32,940 nt of DNA from an uncultured Muribaculaceae bacterium (GTDB lineage: Bacteria > Bacteroidota > Bacteroidia > Bacteroidales > Muribaculaceae): contig CAJTRC010000020.1 in NCBI GenBank assembly GCA_910578365.1, forward strand, positions 1 through 32,940, written 5' to 3'. This document shows, piece after piece, positions 25,503-32,940 of this stretch. Each line of letters starts with the position of its first letter. The stretch's first letter is position 1. The translations under genes were made by a program, and so were the position numbers. The notes under the pieces are model-generated. The model made no database searches, had not been told where the DNA came from, and worked only from the letters and a program-made list of their open reading frames with translations.

Positions 25503-26723
25503 TCAGCATTGTTTTGCTCCTTTCACACCGTTGCCCTTGCTCATGGCAAAGATGTTCTGGTCGAACGACAGAGTTTTGGTTTCCAAACGGCGGCGGCGCT
25601 TCAATGCCAGAGCCACCAGACGTTCCATAAGTTTATCGAAACTTATGCCGCTTCCCTCCCAAAGATAGAACGAAAGCGAGCCCGGGATTGTATTGATTTC
25701 GTTGACGTAAATCTGCTTGCTGTCGTCATCTACCATAACGTCGACACGACTTACACCGTGGCAAGAAAGCACACGGAATGTTTCGCCGGCCAGATGCTGT
25801 ATCTGCTTTGTCATTTCGTCGGGCAGGTCGGCTGGGAACTTCTTCTGCGACGAAGCCATGCCTCGGCGCGAGCCCTTGGCTCCTGCGCCTTTGACTCCAC
25901 CTTTTGAGCCACCGCCACCGCCAAGGTACTTTTCCTCATAGCTGAGGAAGTCGCCGCTCTTGATTGGCTCTTCGAGCACCGATGTCTGGTATTCGTCGGC
26001 ATCGCCCAGCACCGAGCAGTTGATTTCCTTGAGGTTCTTTATCATGTGCTCCACAATCAGGCGGGTGCTGTAACGCTGAGCTTCGTTGAGGGCATCGACC
26101 AGTTCCTGACGGCTGTGCGCTGCGCTGATGCCCACGCTCGACCCCAGATTGGCAGGTTTCACAATCACCGGATAACCCAGATTCTTTTCTACCCGCTCTA
26201 TGATGGCATCGCGGTCGCTGTGCCACTGTTGGTCGGTGAACCATTCGTAAGCCACCACCGGTATGCCGTTGGCGGCGAGTATCTGCTTCATGGTTATTTT
26301 ATCCATGCCGTTGGCCGAGGCCAGTGTGTTACAGCCGGCGAAAGGCACACCGCACTGTTCGAGGAAGCCCTCGAAAGTGCCGTCTTCGCCGTTGGCGCCA
26401 TGCAGCACAGGTATCACTACGTCAATACGGCGCAGTACGTCGCTGCCGAACATGGGCTTTCTGACCTTGTACAGATTGGTATCGCCGTAAATCGGACGCA
26501 TATACACTTCCTCGCAGTTTGCCAGCAAAGCCTTGGTGTCGCGGTAGTTCTTCACATCAAAGAGGGCGTCGCCGGTGTACCAGTGACCTTGTTTGCTTAT
26601 GTATACCGGAACCACATCGAAGCGTTCGCGGTTTATGGCATGCATGGCCTGATTGGCCGATATGACTGAAATTTCGTGTTCTGTGGAACGTCCGCCAAAG
26701 AACACGGCTACTGTTGTCTTCAT
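25503..26723 (-). CDS. D-alanine--D-alanine ligase, long form with Gly/Lys-rich insert
   Basis: This is an ATP-grasp ligase that joins two D-amino acids for the peptidoglycan stem. At 406 aa it is about 80 residues longer than ordinary Ddl. Motifs are FFGGRSTEHEIS (8-19), HGANGEDG (108-115), ATP-binding VKPANLGSSVG (188-198) and metal-binding NEINTIPGS (341-349). The omega-loop pair is Lys265-Tyr266; Tyr there is typical of D-Ala-D-Ala activity, while Phe is linked with D-Ala-D-Lac, so ordinary dipeptide is predicted. Right after it, residues 268-288 are a Gly/Lys/Arg-rich insert. The C-terminal tail also ends in a Gly/Lys stretch (SKGNGVKGAK). The form recalls Clostridia-type and VanG-like ligases more than the short Bacteroidales Ddl. 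It is coupled to the MurF-like gene by TAATG. Confidence 0.9.
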   Translation of the reverse strand: MKTTVAVFFGGRSTEHEISVISANQAMHAINRERFDVVPVYISKQGHWYTGDALFDVKNYRDTKALLANCEEVYMRPIYGDTNLYKVRKPMFGSDVLRRIDVVIPVLHGANGEDGTFEGFLEQCGVPFAGCNTLASANGMDKITMKQILAANGIPVVAYEWFTDQQWHSDRDAIIERVEKNLGYPVIVKPANLGSSVGISAAHSRQELVDALNEAQRYSTRLIVEHMIKNLKEINCSVLGDADEYQTSVLEEPIKSGDFLSYEEKYLGGGGGSKGGVKGAGAKGSRRGMASSQKKFPADLPDEMTKQIQHLAGETFRVLSCHGVSRVDVMVDDDSKQIYVNEINTIPGSLSFYLWEGSGISFDKLMERLVALALKRRRRLETKTLSFDQNIFAMSKGNGVKGAKQC

Positions 26724-28318
26724 TATTTGAAAGTATCGGGTAAATCGTTTTCGTAAAGCACTGTATCGCCAGCACGAAGCATGGGCTGAAGCACACTCTG
26801 GGCCTCGGCGAAGCTGTCGACGAGGCGCACGCGGTCTTCAGGCATGCCGCTGCGGCGCAGGCCTTCCACAATGGCATCGCGGTTGTAGTGGCCCACTATT
26901 ATGGCGATGTCGGCGTTGCGCGCTATCGCGTCGCCGAGCTGTGCGTTGAGTTCGAATGTCTGCTCTCCCAGCTCAATCATGCCGGGAGTGACCACAATGC
27001 CGCGTCCGGGCATCTTGCCCAGTACTTCCATGGCCATAGTGGAGCCTACGGGATTGGAGTTGAAAGCGTCGTCGAGAATGGTCACTCCGCCCGGTGTGCG
27101 CTTTATGCTCAAACGGTGTTCCACCTGCTCGATTTGCTCCACGGCATAGGCAATCTTGTCGTCGGGCACAGCCAGATGCCGGGCCACGGCCACAGCAGCC
27201 AGAAGGTTGCTTATATTACATTCGCCCAGCAGGCGGGTACGCAGCCGCAGGTCGGGCAGTTTGCCCTCGAGGTCGCGCACGGTGAATCCGCTGCCGTAGC
27301 TGTCGTATTCTATATCCACGGCGGTAAAGCGGGCACCGGCAGTATTTTTTATGCCATAGCGCTCGCAGGCGACATTACTTACAGGACGCGCCTTGGCGGC
27401 CTCGAAATCGTTGTTCACCACAGCCAGACCGTCGGCAGGCAGTGAGTCTGCCAGTTCGAACTTGGTGCGGCACACATTTTCAATGGAGCCGAACGACTCC
27501 AGATGCTGCGGACCTACTGCAGTAATTATGCCTATGTGCGGATGCACCAGGTCGCAGATTTCCTTAATGTCGCCCACATTTTTGGCGCCCATTTCCACTA
27601 TGAACACTTCGTTGTAGGGTTTCAGCATCTCGTTGATGGTGCGGGTCACGCCCAGTGTGGTGTTATAGCTGCCCGGAGTCATAAGAGTATCGAAGTGCTC
27701 CGACAGTATACGGTACAGGTAGTGTTTTGTGCTTGTTTTGCCATAGCTGCCTGTGATACCCACTATTTTAAGGTCGGGCATCGACTGCAGCAGTCCGGCG
27801 GCACGGTTATAAAATTTGCGGTTTATGGCCTTGTCGACCGGCTTGAGCAGCCACACTGCGGCAAACATGTAGCAGTGCGAGGCGCAATACACTCCCAGAG
27901 CTGCCACGGCGGCGCTGTAAAGGGCGCTGTCCACGCTGCAAGCGAAGGCGAAGACTGCTCCGACAATTGTCAGTAAGGCCAGCACGGCGGCCACAGCATA
28001 TATGCGGCGTGCCCGCGGAGTCCACACCAATGGCTTTTTGTACTTCTGACGAAGCAGATGCCAGGAGGTAAAGGCACCGAACAAAAGCATCAGTGCCTGT
28101 GAGCCCAAAGCATGGCTGAACAGCGACAAAGCTATGAAAAACACTACAAAACCCATCAGGCGCCGGGGAGCGGTGGTATCGCCGCTCTCGCGAAGCCAGC
28201 GGCTATAGCGTTCCGGACGGTATGAATTCTGCTGAAGCATCATAAGGTCGCGGCTCAGCTCGCAGGAGGCTGCCGCTAATAAAGCCAGCAATGTGATTAT
28301 GGTGTATGCAATCATCAT
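26723..28318 (-). CDS. MurF-like Mur ligase with N-terminal membrane domain
   Basis: The 531-aa product joins a hydrophobic N-terminus to a Mur ligase. Predicted helices are at about 2-19, 55-70, 72-88, 107-127 and 132-158. The ligase has P-loop GITGSYGKT (187-195), VEMGAKNVGDI (241-251), TAVGPQHLESFGS (266-278), the ligase-domain entry HRLSIKRT and the LDDAFNSNPVGS motif near 417-428. The last fits MurF, which adds D-Ala-D-Ala to UDP-MurNAc-tripeptide. Ordinary MurF is soluble and about 430-450 aa with an N-terminal substrate domain; here that domain is replaced by membrane helices, so a lipid-linked or otherwise altered acceptor is possible. Start and stop overlap the neighbours by 1 nt (TAATG) on both sides. 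It could be a second copy beside the canonical murF, which cannot be checked here. Confidence 0.85.
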   Translation of the reverse strand: MMIAYTIITLLALLAAASCELSRDLMMLQQNSYRPERYSRWLRESGDTTAPRRLMGFVVFFIALSLFSHALGSQALMLLFGAFTSWHLLRQKYKKPLVWTPRARRIYAVAAVLALLTIVGAVFAFACSVDSALYSAAVAALGVYCASHCYMFAAVWLLKPVDKAINRKFYNRAAGLLQSMPDLKIVGITGSYGKTSTKHYLYRILSEHFDTLMTPGSYNTTLGVTRTINEMLKPYNEVFIVEMGAKNVGDIKEICDLVHPHIGIITAVGPQHLESFGSIENVCRTKFELADSLPADGLAVVNNDFEAAKARPVSNVACERYGIKNTAGARFTAVDIEYDSYGSGFTVRDLEGKLPDLRLRTRLLGECNISNLLAAVAVARHLAVPDDKIAYAVEQIEQVEHRLSIKRTPGGVTILDDAFNSNPVGSTMAMEVLGKMPGRGIVVTPGMIELGEQTFELNAQLGDAIARNADIAIIVGHYNRDAIVEGLRRSGMPEDRVRLVDSFAEAQSVLQPMLRAGDTVLYENDLPDTFK

Positions 28319-29088
28319 TATTTTTCGTTGGTTAGGAATGAACGCAGCACGGCTGCGAACTGGTATGGGTTATCCAGAAAGCTGTAATGGCCGCAACCGG
28401 GGAATACCACCAGACCGGCGTCGGGTACAAGCGATTCGATTTTTTTGGCGTCGCGCACCGGTGTGGCGGTATCGTTCTCGCCGTATATAAGCAGCGTAGG
28501 AGCGCTGATGGCCGGCATTACATGGCAGAGGTCTTCGTTTACCACCTTCGACAATATGGCCCGCATACGCGGCGAGGCTGACTGATAGTCGGCCGACCCA
28601 CGGCGCGCGCGCTCGGCCTCGATACGCTTTGCTGCGCCTACTTTGCCGTAAATTAGCCTGTAGACCAGCTTCATAAACTTGAAACTATACACTTTTACAT
28701 AGTAGCCCGGCGAACGGCGGGGCTTTACACCTGCTGCATCGACCAGCACCAGCCGGTCGACCGGATTGCGGCTGGAATAGAGTATCCCTACCCTGCCTCC
28801 GAACGAGTGGCCCAGCAATACGGGTTTTTCGATGCCGAGCCGGCGCACGAATTCCTCCAGCGCACGGGTATATTCGTCGACGCCCCACACCTGTGCAGGC
28901 TCAGGCGACTGACCGAAGCCCGGAAAATCGATATTGTATACCCTGTGCGACTCGGCGGCTGTCTTTTCCACCGATGCCAGAGTATCGGCATTACAGCCCC
29001 ATCCGTGCATGAGTATCATGGGTTTGCCTTCGCCGCTGACTGTATATGCCAGGCGTGTGCCGTCATCAAGATTTATATATTGGCGCAT
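28318..29088 (-). CDS. Alpha/beta hydrolase, first gene of the MurF/Ddl operon
   Basis: The 256-aa product has the alpha/beta hydrolase fold. The oxyanion-hole motif HGWG is at 28-31, the nucleophile Ser95 is in GHSFGG, the acid Asp206 in YGENDTATP, and His234 in GCGHYSFLD. The lid region (about 125-185) is rich in Lys, Tyr and Arg. No signal peptide is present, so it is cytoplasmic or loosely membrane-associated. The substrate cannot be read from the sequence. Strict coupling with a MurF-like ligase and a D-Ala-D-Ala ligase suggests an esterase, amidase or thioesterase step on a cell-wall intermediate, or an editing step. A textbook promoter lies 29 bp upstream. Confidence 0.88.
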   Translation of the reverse strand: MRQYINLDDGTRLAYTVSGEGKPMILMHGWGCNADTLASVEKTAAESHRVYNIDFPGFGQSPEPAQVWGVDEYTRALEEFVRRLGIEKPVLLGHSFGGRVGILYSSRNPVDRLVLVDAAGVKPRRSPGYYVKVYSFKFMKLVYRLIYGKVGAAKRIEAERARRGSADYQSASPRMRAILSKVVNEDLCHVMPAISAPTLLIYGENDTATPVRDAKKIESLVPDAGLVVFPGCGHYSFLDNPYQFAAVLRSFLTNEK

Positions 29089-29116
29089 TGTTTACATAGA
29101 TATCTAAAACAAACAA

Positions 29117-29147
29117 CAAAATTACTCATTTTTTTTCAAACAGCAAA
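29117..29147 (-). promoter_or_regulatory. Promoter of the hydrolase-MurF-Ddl operon
   Basis: On the minus strand, TTTG at 29144-29147 and TAATTTTG at 29117-29124 are 19 nt apart, matching the Bacteroidota -33/-7 consensus. Transcription would start near 29110, about 20 nt before the ATG. Confidence 0.75.
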
Positions 29148-29223
29148 AACAAATTTAGAGCTTGCCGCATTGCTCAGGCCGTGTATGAACGCCGGTGCTG
29201 AATCCGTTTTTAAACAAACGCCA

Positions 29224-29289
29224 AACCCCTTTAGTGGTGACAATGATAATTACAGACTTACTGTTTATGCTGTCACCCCTAAAGGGGTT
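29224..29289. repeat. Long imperfect inverted repeat with nested hairpin
   Basis: Arms at 29224-29242 and 29271-29289 (19 bp each, one mismatch; outer part AACCCCTTTAG) enclose 28 nt that contain a smaller hairpin (ACAG 29252-29255 with CTGT 29261-29264). It lies 27 bp after the stop of the 1148-aa gene (minus strand), so it may be its terminator, although the T-tract beyond it is poor. A small non-autonomous mobile element or a processed RNA structure are alternatives. Confidence 0.65.
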
Positions 29290-29316
29290 CCTTAATGAAT
29301 TCGTTAAAAAATCAGA

Positions 29317-32300
29317 TTAACGTATGACGCGCTTCTCGGCGCTTCCGTCGGTATAACGTATCACGTATACACCCGGAGCAGGGTTCTCGTGGTCGATACG
29401 CACACCCGAGGTGGTGTATACGCCCTCTACCTCACGGTCATCGCCGTATATACCGCTTATGCCGCTGCCCTGGCTGTTTACGGCTACCACAGGCACATAA
29501 GTGGCGGGGGCGCCGGCGCTCTGCAGTGTCAGGTAAGCGTAGTGCAGACCTTCATCCGGGCTGTTGAACTTCACTATTACCTCGCCTCCCTCGGCCGGCA
29601 GCACTGATACATCGGTGGTAAATTTCGATGCGTGCGGTCCGGTGATGCTCACCTTGATTTCCTCGTCGAGATTTAGACCGCTGACCTTTACAGCTTCGCT
29701 ATAGCTGTCGGTGTTCAGTGTGGCTGAAATTTGAAGTTCTCTCAGATCGGTGCGGATAAACAGCTGGTCGGGACGGCCCCACGAGAAATCGTCGACATAA
29801 TACACGGTGGTAGTATTCATGCCGCGGGTCGAACGATAGCGGAAACCAATGAAGAAACGGTCGGCCAGGTCGAGCCCCTCGAGGTCTATCACATAGTCTA
29901 CCCATTCCTTGTTCATGTCGCCCACGGTGGGAATTCCGAGTCCCTGAACGGGCTCTATCCACACGTTTTCAAGTACTTCGGCTGGAGTTGCCGGGGTAAT
30001 ATCGGTTTCTAATACGGGGTCGATATATACAACTTCAAGTACATCGCCGGGATTTTCGGTAAGGAAGTCGCCCATGACACGGAACGACAGCAGACGCTGG
30101 GCAGCGTTCTTGTAGTCGAGCGCGGGCGACAGTAGCAGCATGTCGGCGGGGCTGTCCTGTGAAGCGCTCGAATCGTAGGCGCTAATCTTGGCCGCGGTAT
30201 TATCTTCGTCGGCAAAAGTATATGCCCACCAGGCACGCGTACCCTCAACGGCTGCATTGGTCCATCCGTCAGCTGCCAGAGGCTTGTTATGATTACCGCA
30301 GTTCTCGAAATCCTCTATTACAAGAGCGCGGGCATCGCCGGCGGTGAATGTCGACAGAGTGAGTTCGTCGCCCTGACGCTGTTCGGGGTCGGCAGCGCCA
30401 CTGGTGCTTCCGCTTACAGTAAAGCTCACGGGCTGACACATATCGGTGCTGAGTTCTATCACATCGCTGAAGCTGCCTTCGGCCTTAGGTGCGAAAGTCA
30501 CCACAAGGTCATAGGTGCCGTTCTTCATCATCGACGCGCTGTTGATTCGGAAAGCTCCCGAAGCATCCACCACCTTTATGGTGCCGTAATCCAGACCATT
30601 GGCAACGGTATAGCTGACAGTCTGCTGCATCGACTCGCCGACCTTGGCGCTGAAAGGCTGCAGTCCTTCGGTGTTTACACTTAGTTCAGGCAAAAGGTCC
30701 GGGTCGTATGCCTTGGCTGAAATCGAGCGGTTCAGACTCAGCTCGGTAGGCGTGGCGTCAATCATAAAGTTGGCTTTGTGCAAGCCTACAGCTGTTGGTG
30801 TATAGACTACCGTCACCTTGACTGTACCGCTTCCGGCCGGTATTTCTTCAATATCGGCACTGAACATGTTGCGGTTTGTGCCGGTGATATAAATCGGCGC
30901 TGCAACGGGCAGGTTCTGATATTCGATAGTAAGTTCGGCCAGATTTACGCTTTTGCCTACAGGCTGATATTCATTGGCGTCAATCAGGTTTCTGGCGCTT
31001 ATTTCAAGCGATGGTTCGCCCGCTGCGGCAGTGACTATATCGGCCAGCGAGCGCACTTTCACTACAGCCGCCGATGCCGAGGTGCTGATTCCTACCACTT
31101 CGGAGGCCGATGCCGGAATCTCTGTGCCTATGACGTCGGTTGCGGCAAACACGCCCAGCGAGGCCGCCACACCGCCGGCGGTTATGCCGGTAGTGGCTGT
31201 GCTGAATTTCTCGCCCGCATTGTCGAAGCTGACATTGGTCAGACGCACCAGGCGGTTGATATATGTTTCGGGGTCGCGCTTGAGTTCGGATACATCTATG
31301 TCGAGAGGTGTTATCTCTTTGCCTTGCTGCACTATCTGCGGCTCGGTAAGCATGAGCATGCTTGTGGCGCCGAAGCTCTTCTCGCCTACCATGCAGTAGA
31401 GATTGGTAAACTGATCGCCGGCTGTTACGGGCGACTTATCGAAATACGAGTACCAGAAGCGTGCCGCAAAGCCGCTTATATCCTGCGCATAAACTATCTG
31501 ATTGGGAGCGTCGACATAAGTTACGGTGGCTTTGCCCTGATAATAGTACAGGTTTTCGTCGCCCTCGCCCAGAAGGTTGAAAGTGTTGAGTGTGCCCACA
31601 GCCTTGGCCGGTACCACATTGGCAGTCATGGGCAGGTTCACATCCTCGGCGCCGTCGGCCCTTAGGGTAAGTATGGCGTCGGCCGGAGCAGTGGCGGCAG
31701 TCGCTTTATAAGTGACTTCGAGATTGAATCCGGCCATTGCATTCTCGGCAGCAATGCTGGTGCTGTTGACAGTGAATCCGGCAGGCACCGACACTGTAAC
31801 CGGGCCGGCGAGTTCCTTGCCGCTGACGTGTACCGTGGCCGTGGCCGACATATACTGGTAGAGAGTCCCGAAGTCCACAATCTTCTCGACGGTGCTTATT
31901 GAGGCATCGCCGCCAACAGGCGGCTGCGGGCCGTCGCCGCCACCGCCGTCACCGTCCCACAGGTCGGCGTAGCTGTCGGCAAAGCGTATGGCATCTATCA
32001 CCATGTCGCTGCCGGTCTTGGTTCCTACGGTCGCCTGGCGCATAGTAAGTCCCTGTATGCCATACGAAGAGTCGGCTCCCGAACTTACGGTCATGCCGCC
32101 GGCAGGGTCAGAGTCGGTATTGGCCGGATTGACCCATAGAGTGACGATATCGTTGGTTGTACCTTCAACCACTTCGTATTTGAGCACAAGCAGATATGTG
32201 GTGTTCAGCTGCATGTCGCCACTTTTGACAACTGCGGAGGCTGAATTTTTGGAAACGCCGAATTTGAATGTTCCCGCGGCATCGCCCGGGCATACAAAAA

Positions 32301-32763
32301 GACGTCCGTATTCCGAGCCCGACTTGCCGTCGACGATAGTGGCATCGGTTTTGGCCCCACGCTGTACCATCGACATAAAATACACGTCGCCTCCAGCGGG
32401 TACAGTCTGTACATTTACCAACGCCGACATATACACCACACCCTCAGTCACGGGGTCGGTATCGGTAAACGAACGCTGAAGACGCTCCTGGGCAGTTGCC
32501 TCGGTAGGGCCTTTAAGCTTTGCGGCAAAGGCCACCTGCGAGTCCTGATATCCGGGATAAGTCAGCGGCATGCCTATGAGCTGAATCGGGTCGTCGGTAT
32601 TGTTTTTTGCGTGACGCACCCAATCACCCTGCAAATAAAGGCTTCCCTGGTTATACTCGAAATTCTCCGACATCAGACGTCTGGCCTGTGCGGGCGCGGG
32701 AGCAAACATGCAAGCAACAACAGCCGCCGCTCCCACAAGTCTAAATCCGGTCTTTAACATCAT
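29317..32763 (-). CDS. Large secreted modular protein with type IX-like C-terminal tail
   Basis: The 1148-aa product has a signal peptide (about 1-27, ending PAQA). Visible modules, in order: a concanavalin/laminin-G-like domain (about 30-270); a Gly/Asp/Pro-rich linker (DGDGGGGDGPQPP); an Ig-like domain (about 285-385); an OB-fold-like region recalling DUF5689 (about 390-580, YYYQGKATVTYVDAPNQIVY); two more Ig-like domains (about 590-790); a choice-of-anchor/cleaved-adhesin-like domain (about 810-1000, VIEDFENCG ... YYVDDFSWG); another Ig-like domain; and a short C-terminal tail (GVYTTSGVRIDHENPAPGVY ... EKRVIR) of the kind that directs type IX secretion. Domain names are by pattern only. 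It is probably exported to the surface, perhaps to bind glycan or host material. No catalytic motif was recognised. ATGATG gives two adjacent possible start codons. Confidence 0.88.
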   Translation of the reverse strand: MMLKTGFRLVGAAAVVACMFAPAPAQARRLMSENFEYNQGSLYLQGDWVRHAKNNTDDPIQLIGMPLTYPGYQDSQVAFAAKLKGPTEATAQERLQRSFTDTDPVTEGVVYMSALVNVQTVPAGGDVYFMSMVQRGAKTDATIVDGKSGSEYGRLFVCPGDAAGTFKFGVSKNSASAVVKSGDMQLNTTYLLVLKYEVVEGTTNDIVTLWVNPANTDSDPAGGMTVSSGADSSYGIQGLTMRQATVGTKTGSDMVIDAIRFADSYADLWDGDGGGGDGPQPPVGGDASISTVEKIVDFGTLYQYMSATATVHVSGKELAGPVTVSVPAGFTVNSTSIAAENAMAGFNLEVTYKATAATAPADAILTLRADGAEDVNLPMTANVVPAKAVGTLNTFNLLGEGDENLYYYQGKATVTYVDAPNQIVYAQDISGFAARFWYSYFDKSPVTAGDQFTNLYCMVGEKSFGATSMLMLTEPQIVQQGKEITPLDIDVSELKRDPETYINRLVRLTNVSFDNAGEKFSTATTGITAGGVAASLGVFAATDVIGTEIPASASEVVGISTSASAAVVKVRSLADIVTAAAGEPSLEISARNLIDANEYQPVGKSVNLAELTIEYQNLPVAAPIYITGTNRNMFSADIEEIPAGSGTVKVTVVYTPTAVGLHKANFMIDATPTELSLNRSISAKAYDPDLLPELSVNTEGLQPFSAKVGESMQQTVSYTVANGLDYGTIKVVDASGAFRINSASMMKNGTYDLVVTFAPKAEGSFSDVIELSTDMCQPVSFTVSGSTSGAADPEQRQGDELTLSTFTAGDARALVIEDFENCGNHNKPLAADGWTNAAVEGTRAWWAYTFADEDNTAAKISAYDSSASQDSPADMLLLSPALDYKNAAQRLLSFRVMGDFLTENPGDVLEVVYIDPVLETDITPATPAEVLENVWIEPVQGLGIPTVGDMNKEWVDYVIDLEGLDLADRFFIGFRYRSTRGMNTTTVYYVDDFSWGRPDQLFIRTDLRELQISATLNTDSYSEAVKVSGLNLDEEIKVSITGPHASKFTTDVSVLPAEGGEVIVKFNSPDEGLHYAYLTLQSAGAPATYVPVVAVNSQGSGISGIYGDDREVEGVYTTSGVRIDHENPAPGVYVIRYTDGSAEKRVIR

Positions 32764-32797
32764 ACTTTATGTGTAATATAATTGGTTAATCAATTCG

Positions 32798-32829
32798 CAA
32801 AATTACACACTTTTGCGCAAATATGCAAA
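32798..32829 (-). promoter_or_regulatory. Promoter of the 1148-aa secreted protein gene
   Basis: On the minus strand TTTG (32826-32829) and TAATTTTG (32798-32805) lie 20 nt apart, matching the Bacteroidota -33/-7 consensus. The ATG is 34 bp downstream. Confidence 0.75.
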
Positions 32830-32922
32830 TTTTAGGCAACATAACGCCCGAATCTCGCAATTTTTGATAATTCAAGACCGTGATATCGGAAGCAAACGGT
32901 AGGCCGATTCAGTTTTTTTCAC

Positions 32923-32930
32923 TAACTTTG
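32923..32930 (+). promoter_or_regulatory. Putative promoter -7 box for a gene beyond the right edge
   Basis: TAACTTTG in the context CTAACTTTGCA is a strong TAnnTTTG match ten bases from the window end, on the plus strand. It suggests a gene divergent from the secreted-protein gene starts just outside the window. The same TAACTTTG sequence stands before clpC and gyrA. Confidence 0.55.
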
Positions 32931-32940
32931 CACTGCAAAA

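Noticed and set aside
25503..26723. D-Ala-D-Lac type (VanA/VanB-like) vancomycin-resistance ligase
   Set aside because: The omega-loop keeps Lys-Tyr (265-266), typical of D-Ala-D-Ala ligases, and there is no vanH, vanX or vanRS neighbour.
29276..29287. CCCCTAAAGGGG as a separate operator palindrome
   Set aside because: It is not a perfect palindrome (centre TAAA) and forms part of the right arm of the longer inverted repeat at 29224-29289.

Overview
The window reads as chromosomal DNA from a gut-type member of the Bacteroidales. The evidence is the complete Bat (Bacteroides aerotolerance) operon, repeated TAnnTTTG promoter boxes of the Bacteroidota sigma factor, near absence of Shine-Dalgarno sites, and a large secreted protein with a type IX-like C-terminal sorting tail. 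The moderately high GC content and the Clostridia-like D-Ala-D-Ala ligase would fit Muribaculaceae or a relative, but the family assignment is inference.

Layout. Positions 1-174 (minus strand) hold the 5' end of a group IIC intron. Its first base lies 6 nt beyond a perfect 13-bp terminator hairpin (181-210) that ends a gyrA-TPR gene pair (235-4121, minus). Divergently, clpC runs on the plus strand (4405-6972) to a strong terminator, convergent with a small membrane protein gene (7057-7611, minus). That gene and a secreted M48 peptidase gene (7675-8454, plus) fire divergently from a 17-bp palindrome made of two head-to-head -7 boxes. htpG follows (8558-10606).

The centre (10855-19452) is the Bat operon: moxR, a DUF58 gene, a membrane-anchored gene of unknown role, batA, batB, batC, batD and batE. 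Gaps are short and there are two ATGA overlaps. The class III fructose-1,6-bisphosphatase gene fbp starts 12 bp later and may be co-transcribed. On the minus strand come glnS, a 487-aa TPR-like gene and trmN6 (25422 down to 21553). Next is a three-gene, translationally coupled unit (29088 down to 25503): alpha/beta hydrolase, a membrane-fused MurF-like ligase, and a D-Ala-D-Ala ligase with a Gly/Lys-rich insert. The right end carries a 1148-aa secreted modular protein (29317-32763, minus) and a plus-strand promoter box for a gene beyond the window.

How the genes relate. Most of the window is housekeeping or stress biology: DNA topology, proteostasis (ClpC, HtpG, M48), envelope and oxidative stress (Bat), gluconeogenesis and translation. 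The two items that stand out are the intron sitting on a terminator, a textbook class C target, and the hydrolase/TM-MurF/Ddl operon, which looks like a dedicated membrane-tethered branch for making or attaching the D-Ala-D-Ala end of peptidoglycan precursors. No CRISPR array, prophage, tRNA or rRNA gene was found, and no gene-free stretch exceeds 300 bases.
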